Shown here in pieces: positions 50,824 through 59,684 of a stretch of DNA of 64,000 bases; the first letter of the stretch is position 1; every line of letters starts with the position of its first letter. The notes under the pieces are model-generated. The model had not been told where the DNA came from and ran no database searches. It saw only the letters and a program-made list of their open reading frames with translations. A program made the position numbers and the translations under genes. Source of the DNA: Pseudoclavibacter sp. AY1F1 (GTDB lineage: Bacteria; Actinomycetota; Actinomycetes; Actinomycetales; Microbacteriaceae); contig NZ_PSTQ01000011.1 of NCBI RefSeq assembly GCF_002931075.1, positions 62,001-126,000 on the forward strand, given 5' to 3'.

Positions 50824-51758
50824 GCCGTATCGCCGAGTCGCTGTTCTGGATCGGCCGCTATGTGGAGCGGGCCGACGGAACGGCGCGCATCCTGGATGTG
50901 CACCTGCAGCTGCTCCTCGAGGACCCGTGGGTCGACGAGGCGACGGCCTGTCGGTCGCTCCTGAGTGTCATGGGTGCGGCGGATGTGCAGCCGGACGCCG
51001 AGCTGACCCGCTCTGACGTGCTGAACCTCATGGCCGTCGATCGTTCGCAGCCCGCATCTATCGCCTACTCGGTGAACGCGGCTCGCGAGAACGCTAGGCG
51101 TGCTCGCGAGATTGTGTCGACGGAGCTGTGGGAGTGCCTCAACGCGACGTACTCGCGTATGCCGTTCAGCGTGCGCCAAGAGAAGGTGCACGACTTGTTC
51201 GCGTGGGTTCGCGAGCGTTCGGCGCTCGCGGTGGGCGTTGTGAACTCGGCTGCGAGCCGCGACGACGCCTACCAGTTCATGATGCTCGGCCGCTCGCTGG
51301 AGCGCGCCGACATGACGGCACGTCTGCTCGCGACGCGTTCGCTGACGGAGGCGTCGGGCGCATCCTGGACGACGATCCTCCGCTCGTGCGGCGCGTACGA
51401 GTCGTACCTGCGGACTTACCACGGCATGCCCTCCGCGGCGAACGCAGCGGAGTTCCTGCTCCTCGACCGGCTGTTCCCTCGGTCGATCCAGTACTCGGTG
51501 TCGACGGCGCTCTCCTGCCTCTACGACATCCAGCCCCGCCACGAGCGCGGCGGCCGCGTGGGCGTCACCGACCAGGCCCAGCGCCTGCTCGGGCAGATCT
51601 CGTCCGACCTCGAGTATCGGCCTATCCACGACACCCTGGCCGATCTGCCCCGTTATATGGATGGCGTGCAGGACGCGGTGTCTCGGGCCTCCGAGGCGAT
51701 CCGCCAGCGCTACTTCCCGTCGATCACAGCCCCGAGCTGGGTGGGAGACAACTCATGA
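50817..51758 (+). CDS. Alpha-E domain protein
   Basis: This 313-residue all-helical protein begins MLSRIAESLFWIGRYVERADGTARILDVHLQ, the unmistakable opening of alpha-E (DUF403) proteins. Later AYQFMMLGRSLERADMTARLLATRS repeats the E-R-A-D-x-T-A-R motif. Always linked to ATP-grasp and transglutaminase-like genes, it is thought to be an accessory or scaffold in a peptide-modification or small-peptide synthesis system. Coupled by overlap to both neighbours. Confidence 0.92.
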   Translation: MLSRIAESLFWIGRYVERADGTARILDVHLQLLLEDPWVDEATACRSLLSVMGAADVQPDAELTRSDVLNLMAVDRSQPASIAYSVNAARENARRAREIVSTELWECLNATYSRMPFSVRQEKVHDLFAWVRERSALAVGVVNSAASRDDAYQFMMLGRSLERADMTARLLATRSLTEASGASWTTILRSCGAYESYLRTYHGMPSAANAAEFLLLDRLFPRSIQYSVSTALSCLYDIQPRHERGGRVGVTDQAQRLLGQISSDLEYRPIHDTLADLPRYMDGVQDAVSRASEAIRQRYFPSITAPSWVGDNS

Positions 51759-52603
51759 GCCGCATTCGCATCCGCCACTCGACCGGCTTCCGGTACGAGG
51801 GCGACGTCACGACCTCGTACAACGAGGCCCGCATGCTGCCGATGGCCAATAACGGCCAGTTCGTGCTGTTCGGGCACCTCGATGTCACGCCGCACTCGTC
51901 GACGCACAACTACTCCGACTACTGGGGCACGAAGGTGACGGCGTTCGAGGTGCTCAACCCGCACTCCGAGCTGTCGCTGACGGCGTCGAGTCTCGTCGAG
52001 GTTCGTCAGCGCCCCGAGGCCGGGCAGTTGTCGCTGAGCTGGGATGAGCTGGCCCGTGAGCGGCTTCGCAGCGTCGAGCTTGTCGAGCAGACGGCGCAGA
52101 CGCGCCTGACGATGCCGCCGGACGACGTGAAGGCGCTCGCGGCCGAGGTGAAGGGCGCGAACAGCGGACCCGCATCCACGGCCATGGAGATCCTGCACCT
52201 CGTCTACGAGGCGGTCGCCTATGAGGGTGGCGTGACGGGTGTCCGAACGACTGCCGCCGAGGCGTGGGAGCACAAGCGCGGCGTCTGCCAGGACATCTCG
52301 CACATCGCGCTCGGCGCGCTGCGCGCTGCCGGGATTCCCGCGATCTACGTATCCGGCTACCTGCACCCCCGGCCGAACGCTGAGATCGGTGAGACGGTGA
52401 GCGGCGAGTCGCACGCGTGGATCGAGTACTGGGATGGCGAGTGGCGCGGCTGGGACCCGACGAACGACATCCCGATCGGCGAGCGCCACGTGCTTGTCGG
52501 CCGCGGCCGCGACTACAACGACGTGCCGCCGCTGCGCGGCGTGTACGCGGGGCCGTTCTCCTCGCAGCTGTTCGTGAAGGTCGACATCACTCGAGAGGCG
52601 TAG
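51755..52603 (+). CDS. Transglutaminase-like cysteine protease family protein
   Basis: This is 282 residues. The N-terminal beta region begins RIRHSTGFRYEGDVTTSYNEARMLP. The papain-like core has the catalytic Cys in HKRGVCQDISHIALGALRAAGIPAIYVSGY near residue 173, His in GESHAWIEYWDGEWRGWDPTN near 215 and Asp in the same segment, a complete triad. It may cleave or transfer peptide amide bonds made by the ATP-grasp protein. ATGA overlap with the alpha-E gene. Confidence 0.92.
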   Translation: MSRIRIRHSTGFRYEGDVTTSYNEARMLPMANNGQFVLFGHLDVTPHSSTHNYSDYWGTKVTAFEVLNPHSELSLTASSLVEVRQRPEAGQLSLSWDELARERLRSVELVEQTAQTRLTMPPDDVKALAAEVKGANSGPASTAMEILHLVYEAVAYEGGVTGVRTTAAEAWEHKRGVCQDISHIALGALRAAGIPAIYVSGYLHPRPNAEIGETVSGESHAWIEYWDGEWRGWDPTNDIPIGERHVLVGRGRDYNDVPPLRGVYAGPFSSQLFVKVDITREA

Positions 52604-52605
52604 TC

Positions 52606-53571
52606 GTGCCGGGGTCGGTGTCCGGTTCGCAGGGCGGATCGGCGGGCGGGTCCCATGGCGGCTCGCAGGGGCGAGCGGATGCGCGTGGTCCTGCTGCCCC
52701 GAACCCCGACCCGTCCGGTGCGCCGGCGGCGTTCGTGGTCCCGACGGGGCACGGCGTCGACGTGCACGTCTACGAGTGGGCGTGCGCGTCGCCGCGCGGT
52801 GTGATCCACCTTTCGCACGGCTCCGGTGAGCACGCGAAGCGCTACGACGCGTACGCGCGCGATCTGGTCGCCGCTGGGTACTCGGTTGTCGCGCATGACC
52901 AGCTCGGGCACGGGCAGACGGGGCTCGGTTCGCATGGGCTCTCCGTGTTGCCCGCAACCGAGAACCGGGCTGCGCTCGAAGCGCTCGAGGACATCTCGGC
53001 GTGGGTGCGCGACCGCTACCCGAAAATGCCCTTGATTTTGCAGGGGCATTCCTGGGGCTCGTTCCTCGCGCAGCAGCTCCTCGCGCGCGATTCTGCGTTC
53101 TTCTCGGCGTGCATCCTGACCGGCACTGCGCTTGCCATGCCCGGCTTCACGAACCCGGGGAACCTCAACAAGCGATTCGAGCCTGACGAGTCTGGTCTGC
53201 AGTGGATGTCGCGTGACGCTGCGCAGCGGCGGAAGTTCGCTGACGACGAGTTGTGCTTCCGCATCTCCGAGCAGCCGGTGTGGGGTCTGCGGGGTGCGGT
53301 GCAGCTCGTGCATCTCCCGCCGCGCGCGGCGTCGGGGAAGCTCGACGACATTCCTGTGCTCATCATGGGCGGCTCCGAGGACTCGGTCGGCTATGGCGAG
53401 CGGGGACCGCGCGCGCTGGCGAGGGTGTACCGGAAGCGTTCGAAGCTCAGCGACGTGACGCTCAAGCTGTATCCGGAGGCGCGGCACGAGCTGCTCTTCG
53501 AGTTGAACCGTGACGAGGTCATCGCCGATATCGTCGCGTGGTTGGACGCGCGCATCCCGCCGCTCTTGTAG
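52606..53571 (+). CDS. Alpha/beta hydrolase, monoacylglycerol-lipase-like
   Basis: This is 321 residues. After a Gly/Ser/Pro-rich 45-residue N-terminus, VIHLSHGSGEHAKRYDAYARDLVAAGYSVVAHDQLGHG near 68 and QGHSWGSFLAQQLL near 148 (nucleophile Ser) match the serine aminopeptidase S33 / monoacylglycerol lipase family. The acid is in MGGSEDSVGYGE and the His in ARHELLFELNRDEV. The GTG start lies 2 bases after the transglutaminase stop, so it belongs to the same operon. A link to that system is not established. Confidence 0.85.
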   Translation: MPGSVSGSQGGSAGGSHGGSQGRADARGPAAPNPDPSGAPAAFVVPTGHGVDVHVYEWACASPRGVIHLSHGSGEHAKRYDAYARDLVAAGYSVVAHDQLGHGQTGLGSHGLSVLPATENRAALEALEDISAWVRDRYPKMPLILQGHSWGSFLAQQLLARDSAFFSACILTGTALAMPGFTNPGNLNKRFEPDESGLQWMSRDAAQRRKFADDELCFRISEQPVWGLRGAVQLVHLPPRAASGKLDDIPVLIMGGSEDSVGYGERGPRALARVYRKRSKLSDVTLKLYPEARHELLFELNRDEVIADIVAWLDARIPPLL

Positions 53572-53658
53572 GCCTGCGCTGGCGCGCTGATCGGGATCAC
53601 GCGAATGTTCGGATGCGCTCGAGTGGCACCAGTGAGCTCGCCTGGCATCGGCTCGCCG

Positions 53659-53664
53659 TAGAGT
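53659..53664 (+). promoter_or_regulatory. -10 hexamer of the lipoate ligase gene (leaderless)
   Basis: TAGAGT ends 6 bases before the ATG. Confidence 0.45.
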
Positions 53665-53670
53665 GCTTCC

Positions 53671-54720
53671 ATGCACGGTGAGTACAAGGTTCCTGGCGGG
53701 AAGCTCGTCACAGTCGACCTCGAGGTTGAGGGCGGACGGATCGTCGACGCGCACCTCGCCGGCGATTTCTTCCTCGAGCCCGACGAGGCGCTCGATGACA
53801 TCAACGGCGCTCTGAACGGACTGCCTGCGGATGCGAGCGCTGAGGAGATCACGGCCGCTGTGCGTGATGGCCTGCGTGCCGACGCGCAGCTGCTCGGCGT
53901 CACTCCGGAAGCGGTCGGCGTGGTCGTTCGCCGGGCAGTGCTGGGCGCCCGCGACTGGCGCGCGTACGACTGGCAGATCCTGCATCCGGGCCCTCTGACG
54001 CCGCGCGAGCACGTCGCCCTCGACCAGGTGCTCACGGAGGAGGTCGGCGCTGGCCGACGCCCCGCGACGCTGCGCCTGTGGGAGTGGGAGGAGACGGCCG
54101 TCGTGCTCGGTTCGTTCCAGTCGGTGAAGAACGAGGTCGACCAGGAGAACCTCGACAAGTACGGCGTGCAGCTGGTTCGGCGCATCACGGGTGGTGGCGC
54201 CATGTTCATGGAGGCCGGCTCGGTGGTGACGTACTCGCTGTACGTGCCGAGCGATCTTGTGCACGGAATGTCGTTCGCGGAGTCCTACGCGTTCCTCGAC
54301 TCGTGGGTGCTGGATGCGCTGCACGGGCTCGGCATCAACGCTCGGTATGAGCCGCTCAACGACATCGCGAGCCCGTCTGGCAAGATCGGCGGGGCCGCGC
54401 AGAAGCGCCTCGGCTCCGGGGCGGTGCTGCACCACGCGACGCTCAGCTATGACATCGACGGCGACCGCATGACGGAGGTGCTGCGCATTGGCCGCGAGAA
54501 GCTGAGTGACAAGGGCACGCAGTCCGCCAACAAGCGTGTGAGCCCACTGCGGTCGCAGACGGGCATGGAGCGCTCGGCGATCATCGACCACTTCAAGGCG
54601 ACGTTCGTGGAGCACTACGGCGGGACGCCCGGCGAGGTGACGGACGAGGAGCTGGCGAGGGCCCGCGAGCTAGCTCAGTCGAAGTTCGCGTCGCGGGAGT
54701 GGACGCACCGGGTTCCGTAG
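53671..54720 (+). CDS. Lipoate-protein ligase family protein with N-terminal accessory domain
   Basis: This is 349 residues. The C-terminal about 250 form the lipoate/biotin ligase fold: LRLWEWEETAVVLGSFQSVKNEVD near 130, VQLVRRITGGGAMFMEAGSVVTYSLYVP near 165 and NDIASPSGKIGGAAQKR (lipoyl-AMP Lys) near 230. The first about 85 residues (HGEYKVPGGKLVTVDLEVEGGRIVDAHLAGDFFLEPDEAL) match the accessory domain that sits at the C-terminus in E. coli LplA; here it is N-terminal. It should attach scavenged lipoate or an octanoyl group to lipoyl domains. The gene ends 17 bases before the type VII promoter block. Confidence 0.88.
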   Translation: MHGEYKVPGGKLVTVDLEVEGGRIVDAHLAGDFFLEPDEALDDINGALNGLPADASAEEITAAVRDGLRADAQLLGVTPEAVGVVVRRAVLGARDWRAYDWQILHPGPLTPREHVALDQVLTEEVGAGRRPATLRLWEWEETAVVLGSFQSVKNEVDQENLDKYGVQLVRRITGGGAMFMEAGSVVTYSLYVPSDLVHGMSFAESYAFLDSWVLDALHGLGINARYEPLNDIASPSGKIGGAAQKRLGSGAVLHHATLSYDIDGDRMTEVLRIGREKLSDKGTQSANKRVSPLRSQTGMERSAIIDHFKATFVEHYGGTPGEVTDEELARARELAQSKFASREWTHRVP

Positions 54721-54737
54721 CGCGAGCGCCCCGGGCA

Positions 54738-54781
54738 GGGGAGAAGTACCCATCGCGGAACGCTGATTGCGTGGTTACGCT
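54738..54781 (+). promoter_or_regulatory. 44-base promoter/operator block of the type VII locus
   Basis: ggggagaagtaccc, atcgcggaacgct, 11 bases, then tacgct (-10-like at 54776). The 14-base start is identical, reversed, at 61451-61464, and the layout is the same as at 13890-13933. Confidence 0.55.
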
Positions 54782-54816
54782 GGCGATTCATCCGAGAATT
54801 CCCCGGAGGATCCGCA

Positions 54817-54867
54817 GTGCCCCACGTTCGTAGTTCTGCCCTCGTCGCCCAGGCGGCGGCTTCGTGA
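54817..54867 (+). CDS. Possible 16-residue leader peptide
   Basis: A GTG preceded by a strong ccggagga site (7-base spacing) opens a 16-codon frame ending TCG TGA. The TGA overlaps the GTG start of the next gene (GTGA). That gene has no ribosome site of its own, so its translation would depend on this short frame. A frameshift shortening the N-terminus is the alternative. Confidence 0.4.
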   Translation: MPHVRSSALVAQAAAS

Positions 54868-55961
54868 CCGCGTTCATCGACCCGCTCTCCGACGAGCGCG
54901 GGCCCGACGGCGCGGGCGGTGGCTACTCCGTCTACTGGGCGTCGGCCGAGCGGGTCACGCTCTCGACGCCCCTGCAGCGGTTCCTCATCGACGCGCAGTT
55001 CTCGCGCCTCCGCCCGATTCTCGTGACGACCGACCAGGCGCACGTGTCGAGCTTCGTCGCGGACGCGTTCCAGGCGGCGGGTGGGTACTGGGCTGTGTCG
55101 CACGGCGGCACTATGTTCGACGCGTTCCGCGGGACGCGCATCCGCAGCTTCGGCGACTTCTGGGCACCAAGGCCCGACGCCGAGATCGAACCGCACCCGA
55201 CACTGTCGCGCCTGCGCGAGCACACAACGCCTTCGTTTGTCTTCGATGTGTACGTGCGAGACCGCGCCGACGACCGCACCCTCATCGGGGGCGCCGCCGA
55301 CCTGCTCGTGGCGGGTCTCGGCGGGGCGGGCCTCGACCGCTGGGGCCTCGTCGAGCCGCTCGCGCAGCGTTGGACGCACGCCGCCGTCACGGAGTCGATG
55401 CGCCGGCAAATGCCCGTGACCGAGCGGCACTACGCGGCGGGCAGCGACGGTTCGACCGTCAGTCTCGCGGTCTCGCGCACGAAGTCGGGCATCCTCGAGC
55501 ACGTTCGCGGCGTAGTCCCGATTCGCGACGCGGCCCTCGCACCCCTCGCGCACACGGCAGGTGGGTCGCTCGCCGCGCACCCGCGCGTGCTCGACACCCT
55601 CCGCGAGCTCGCCGAGCGCAACCGCGTCAACGTCGCGCTGCTCTCGACCGGTGAGGTCGAGGAGCGAAACGGCTCGGTCGGTCGCCTGCCCGGTGTTCGC
55701 CGCCCAGAGCAGCCGCTCGCCGTGCTCCTCGGCGCCCGCGCCGTGCGCGACCTCGCGATCGACGTGGATGCGCTCGCCGAGCAGCATGACGTCACCACCG
55801 TTGGTCTCCGCCGCGCCCCGGCGCTCATCGTGCGCCTGTCAGGGAGCGATCCGCTCTGGTATCAGCTGCGCGCGTTCGCGACGGACCTCAACCAGGAACG
55901 CCTCGCGTCCGCTCTCGCCGTGGAGTTCGCCACGGGCGACGCCAACGTGGGGAGGAGCTGA
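54864..55961 (+). CDS. DUF6177-type protein of the type VII locus
   Basis: This is 365 residues, cytoplasmic. TLSTPLQRFLIDAQFSRLRPILVTTDQAHVSSFVADAFQAAGGYWAVSHGGTMFDAFRG and QRWTHAAVTESMRRQMPVTERH match what I know of DUF6177, found in actinobacterial type VII clusters. Function is unknown; some resemblance to chaperone-like partners of secreted effectors is only suggested by position. GTG is the only start after an in-frame stop at 54831. It is coupled to the short leader frame and lies 2 bases from the next gene. Confidence 0.7.
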   Translation: MTAFIDPLSDERGPDGAGGGYSVYWASAERVTLSTPLQRFLIDAQFSRLRPILVTTDQAHVSSFVADAFQAAGGYWAVSHGGTMFDAFRGTRIRSFGDFWAPRPDAEIEPHPTLSRLREHTTPSFVFDVYVRDRADDRTLIGGAADLLVAGLGGAGLDRWGLVEPLAQRWTHAAVTESMRRQMPVTERHYAAGSDGSTVSLAVSRTKSGILEHVRGVVPIRDAALAPLAHTAGGSLAAHPRVLDTLRELAERNRVNVALLSTGEVEERNGSVGRLPGVRRPEQPLAVLLGARAVRDLAIDVDALAEQHDVTTVGLRRAPALIVRLSGSDPLWYQLRAFATDLNQERLASALAVEFATGDANVGRS

Positions 55962-55963
55962 CC

Positions 55964-56299
55964 GTGCCCATCGAACTGGTCCTGCTGAGCGAGGTCGCCC
56001 CGAGCGACGAGGTCATCGCGCGCGCTATCGCCGAGGCGCACCCGGAGGGGCAGCTCGTCTCGTTCGAGAACGGGGCCGTACGCCACGCCGTCGACGGGGC
56101 GGGAGCGTCCCTGCTGACGGTCTTCGAGAGCCAGCCGATCGCCGACCCGGCGAGCGCGGTCGCCGCCATCGCGCATCCACCCACAGCGTTCGGGCTGTGG
56201 ACAGACGTGACCGTGCCAAGGAGCGAGCCGCAGCGCGGACGCGCCCTGGCCGAGCAGATCGCCGCGGCAGTCGGCGGCACCGTGACAGAGAGGGTGTGA
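55964..56299 (+). CDS. Small type VII-locus protein of unknown function
   Basis: This is 111 residues, starting at GTG 2 bases after the previous stop. Mixed alpha/beta pattern: a hydrophobic start (PIELVLLSEVAPSDEVIARAIAE), a beta-rich middle (GQLVSFENGAVRHAVDGAGASLLTVFESQPI), and a helical end. ESX chaperones of the EspG type are larger, so that role is not claimed. No family recognised. Sandwiched between DUF6177 and DUF6507 genes without gaps. Confidence 0.6.
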   Translation: MPIELVLLSEVAPSDEVIARAIAEAHPEGQLVSFENGAVRHAVDGAGASLLTVFESQPIADPASAVAAIAHPPTAFGLWTDVTVPRSEPQRGRALAEQIAAAVGGTVTERV

Positions 56300-56300
56300 C

Positions 56301-56669
56301 GTGTCGGATTGGAAGATCGACCCCACCGGGGTGCAGACGGTGCTCACGAGCGTGCAGACCACGCAGGGTGAGCTCGCGACGGTCATCACGGAAGCGGGGA
56401 TGAACGGCGTCATGGCCGGCGTCGCGTGGGGCGGGGGCATCACGGTCGGCGTCTCCGAGGCCCTCGCGGGTCTCCTCACGGAGCAGCAGTCGAACGTCAC
56501 GGCCGTCGGCAACACCGTCAACGCGAGCGTCACGGGAGTCGCGAACGCCGTCTACGCCTACAACAACGGGCAGGAGCAGATGGCGCTCGAGTTCCAGGGC
56601 GCCATCGCGGATGGCTCCGACGGCGACTTCAGCTTCTTCGAGCAGCACGGCTACCGGGGGGACGCATGA
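56301..56669 (+). CDS. DUF6507-type WXG100-like protein
   Basis: This 122-residue helical protein begins SDWKIDPTGVQTVLTSVQTTQGELATVITEAG and contains a small-residue stretch (GVMAGVAWGGGITVGVSEAL) then VTGVANAVYAYNNGQEQMA. The pattern fits DUF6507, a companion of type VII toxins, probably pairing with the helical N-terminus of the toxin downstream for export. Its stop overlaps the toxin ATG. Confidence 0.7.
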   Translation: MSDWKIDPTGVQTVLTSVQTTQGELATVITEAGMNGVMAGVAWGGGITVGVSEALAGLLTEQQSNVTAVGNTVNASVTGVANAVYAYNNGQEQMALEFQGAIADGSDGDFSFFEQHGYRGDA

Positions 56670-59161
56670 CTATCGAAGTCTGCACGGGGGACGGCCTCAT
56701 CGACCCGTCGGCGTTCGTCTGCAAGAGCGCCGACCTCGATACGTCGCTCATCGAGGGGTCTGCGACGTCGCTCGAGGGGATGGGGTCTGGCCTCGTCGAG
56801 AAGGTATCGACCATCAGCACCACATGGACCGGCATCGGCGCGTCCTACCAGGCGCCGGAGCAGGAATCGGTGTACGCGGCGATCACGCCCGCGACCAACG
56901 CGGCCAGCGAGGTGGAGACGAGCTTCTCGAGCGCCGCCGGCTACCTGCGCACGTACGCGGAGGAGCTCCAGGGAGTAAAGGCGACGCTGCAGGACCTCGA
57001 GGAGCGCGCAGCGACGTTCCGACAGGAGGCGCTGCGCGGCTACGACGTGACGATCTGGGATGCGCACGGCCTGTTCTCGTCGGAGTTCTGGACGACCGAC
57101 GTGACCAAGCTGGGCGACAAGAGCGAGCACATCCCGTGGACCGAGCACGGCCCGGCGATTGAGAAGAACGAGTCGCTCCTCGCCGAGTACGCCGCCATCA
57201 TCGAGACGGTCTCGGCGGCCGCGACGACGTGCGCCGCGGGCCTCGAGACGCTCAGCACCGGCACGTACGTGACCGAGGACGAGGCCATCACGGCCGAGGC
57301 GATCATGGCGTCCACCGAGCTGCCGTGGGGCTACCCGGCTGACGAGGATCGCAACTGCTCGGAGTCGGTCGCGCACGGCGCTGGCAACTTCTGGCACGGC
57401 ACCTGGACGGGTGCGGCGTCGCTCGTCGGCCGCGACCCCGTCACTGGTGATTGGGGCTGGGACAAGGCGGGCGCCGCGTGGGGCGGCCTCGGCAACTTCG
57501 CGCTCTCCACGGCCGTCGTGCTGTCGCCGACAACCTGGGCCGTGAAGCTCGTCGCTCCCGGTTCTGAGGCAGACCAGTGGTTCGACGACCGCGTCAACGT
57601 CGCCGCAACCGGATGGGGCAGCCTCATCGGCTACGACCACCAGGCCGCGCTCGCCGGCGAGAACGGCTTCCACGCGTGGGAAGAAGACGCGGTCGCGACG
57701 GGCACCGAGACGATCGCGAACATCGGCACCTTCTTCATTCCAGGCGCGAACATCGCGAAGGGCGTCTCGACGGCGGGCAAGGTCGGCTCGATCGTGACGC
57801 GCGTCGGCGGGTTCGCCGCCGACTTCGCGATCCCTGGCGGCTCGCTAGCCGTCGGCCTCGTGACGAAGGGCATCAAGTTCTCGCCAGACGGTCTGAAGAT
57901 CACGCCGTACGTCGGCGCGACCGGGGTTGTTGAGGCTCTCTCCCCGACGGGTGGGGTACCTCCCGTCTCGTCGCACTTCGGGCTGGATGCGCCTGGGACT
58001 GCGGTGCCGCCCTCAGGGCCAGCGGTCACGCCGGCCCCAGGCGCTGGCACGCCCACGCCTACGCCCGGGGCCGCAGGTGCGCCGTCGGGCTCCGCCGGCT
58101 CCCCGCCTGGCACTACCTCCCCGACCTCCCCGGCCGGCAGTACCTCCCCGACCTCCTCGACCTCCCCCGCCGGCACGCCTGGCGCGACCTCCCCGACTGG
58201 TGCGACCGGCACTCCTGAAGGCCCGAACGGGGTGCGGGGCCCTGAGCCGGCTCCGACCCGGACACCTGAGGTCGAGGCCGAGCATCCGTCGGGCAACGGC
58301 TCGCAGGATGCAGGCGGCCAGCAGAACGCCCCTGGCCACCAGAATGGCAGCGGCCAGCAGGATGTCCCTGGCACAAAACCGGCGCCAGACGCGAACGGCG
58401 AGCAGGCGGCGCCCAACGCAGAGGGCACGCCGCCCGGACCGGCCGCCGCCGCGTCCTACCCGGAGCCACCCACGGAATACCCGCGTCCGGAGCCGACCCA
58501 GACAGTCGAGGTGCCGAAGGCGGACGCTCCCGGGCCCCGCACTCCGTTCGCGGCCAGCAGCGACTTGGCACCGAACAGCCTGTACCGGGTCGAGGGCCGC
58601 GGCGACTTCTACACGGACGCTGACGGCAAGGTCGTCTACGTCGAAGCGAACTACGGGACGACGGGAAATCTCAACGCCGATCTGCTCAACCCGCAGCCGA
58701 ACGCGACGTACGTGGTGCATCCGAACGTCGGCGAGGTTTCCAACGGGGCGAGCGCCGCCCACGTCTTCGAGACGGACCATGCCGGCCGCACCGTCGGTGC
58801 GCACACGGAGCAGCTGGCACTCGGAGACGCGGACCGGTCGCCAAGCGTGCAGTCGCGCATCGGCGACGAAGGCGGCGATGGGTACGATGGCGGCCACCTG
58901 TTCGGGAACGGCTTCGGCGGCGGCCCAGAAGACGCCAACCTCATCGCCATGTTGAAGGAGATCAACAGGGGTGGTGGCGACAGCTACTTCAACCTGGAGA
59001 ACTCGTGGCGTGAGCTCTTGCAGAAAGACCCCGCGACGACGATCGAGGTTTCGATCAAGCCGCACTACCCGGACGGGAGCACGGTGCCGGATCGCGTGCA
59101 GGTAACGTACTCGGTCAACGGCGAGATGCCCATCAACAAGGAGTTTTCGAATGTCAAATGA
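56666..59161 (+). CDS. Type VII polymorphic toxin with DNA/RNA non-specific nuclease domain
   Basis: This is 831 residues. An LXG/WXG-like helical N-terminus (about 1-130) serves as the export signal. A middle region includes a glycine-rich hydrophobic stretch (about 350-400). A long Pro/Thr/Ser/Gly linker spans about 440-620. The C-terminal about 160 residues form an Endonuclea_NS_2-type nuclease: RGDFYTDADGKVVYVEANYG, then YDGGHLFGNGFGGGPEDANL carrying the DxGH catalytic His, and metal Asn residues in EINRGG. It probably kills competitors after secretion. The immunity gene overlaps its 3' end by 11 bases. Confidence 0.9.
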   Translation: MTIEVCTGDGLIDPSAFVCKSADLDTSLIEGSATSLEGMGSGLVEKVSTISTTWTGIGASYQAPEQESVYAAITPATNAASEVETSFSSAAGYLRTYAEELQGVKATLQDLEERAATFRQEALRGYDVTIWDAHGLFSSEFWTTDVTKLGDKSEHIPWTEHGPAIEKNESLLAEYAAIIETVSAAATTCAAGLETLSTGTYVTEDEAITAEAIMASTELPWGYPADEDRNCSESVAHGAGNFWHGTWTGAASLVGRDPVTGDWGWDKAGAAWGGLGNFALSTAVVLSPTTWAVKLVAPGSEADQWFDDRVNVAATGWGSLIGYDHQAALAGENGFHAWEEDAVATGTETIANIGTFFIPGANIAKGVSTAGKVGSIVTRVGGFAADFAIPGGSLAVGLVTKGIKFSPDGLKITPYVGATGVVEALSPTGGVPPVSSHFGLDAPGTAVPPSGPAVTPAPGAGTPTPTPGAAGAPSGSAGSPPGTTSPTSPAGSTSPTSSTSPAGTPGATSPTGATGTPEGPNGVRGPEPAPTRTPEVEAEHPSGNGSQDAGGQQNAPGHQNGSGQQDVPGTKPAPDANGEQAAPNAEGTPPGPAAAASYPEPPTEYPRPEPTQTVEVPKADAPGPRTPFAASSDLAPNSLYRVEGRGDFYTDADGKVVYVEANYGTTGNLNADLLNPQPNATYVVHPNVGEVSNGASAAHVFETDHAGRTVGAHTEQLALGDADRSPSVQSRIGDEGGDGYDGGHLFGNGFGGGPEDANLIAMLKEINRGGGDSYFNLENSWRELLQKDPATTIEVSIKPHYPDGSTVPDRVQVTYSVNGEMPINKEFSNVK

Positions 59162-59621
59162 ACGCGGACTCATTGCTGAGCAGGAAGCCCTCACGCGGGT
59201 CGCGAAGGAACTGCACGGCCTGCTCGGCCCGGGAGACGAACGCGCCGAGTACCTCGGGACGGTGCTCGCCCCGGTCACGTCGGAGCGTGTGCGGGCCGCG
59301 AACCCGAACGGAAAGTACAAGATGAGCGACGGGCAGTTCAACGCGCTCCCGTTCACGGAAACCCTGCGTGACGCCGTCCGGGACCTGCGGTCGGCGACGT
59401 ACCGCGAGGGGGCGGGCACCTGGTTCAGCGCGAAGGTCTCAGTGACAGCCCAAGGGGCAGTCTCTGCGGAGTACAACTACGACGACGAGCCAGAGTGGGA
59501 TGCGCCAGTCGATGCCGTTGCGTACCTGACCGACCTTGAGCAGTTCCCGCGAGACGAGGCCAACCAGCCCGAATGGCTCAAGGCCAAGCTCGCAGAGGGG
59601 CGCGCCGCGCGTCGCTCATGA
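59151..59621 (+). CDS. Probable immunity protein of the nuclease toxin (YezG/DUF600-like)
   Basis: This is 156 residues, no signal peptide. WFSAKVSVTAQGAVSAEYNYDDEPEWD and AYLTDLEQFPRDEANQPEWLKAKL recall YezG-family immunity proteins (EYNYDDEP, then FPR...PEWL). Acidic character suits binding a basic nuclease. It starts within the last codons of the toxin gene (11-base overlap), the normal arrangement for toxin-immunity pairs. A truncated second copy of its end lies at 60325-60447. Confidence 0.78.
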   Translation: MSNERGLIAEQEALTRVAKELHGLLGPGDERAEYLGTVLAPVTSERVRAANPNGKYKMSDGQFNALPFTETLRDAVRDLRSATYREGAGTWFSAKVSVTAQGAVSAEYNYDDEPEWDAPVDAVAYLTDLEQFPRDEANQPEWLKAKLAEGRAARRS

Positions 59622-59684
59622 CGCTCTTGGTCGGGGCGAATACCCGAATGACCTCGACCTCGGGCCTGGGAAGTAGACGACGCC

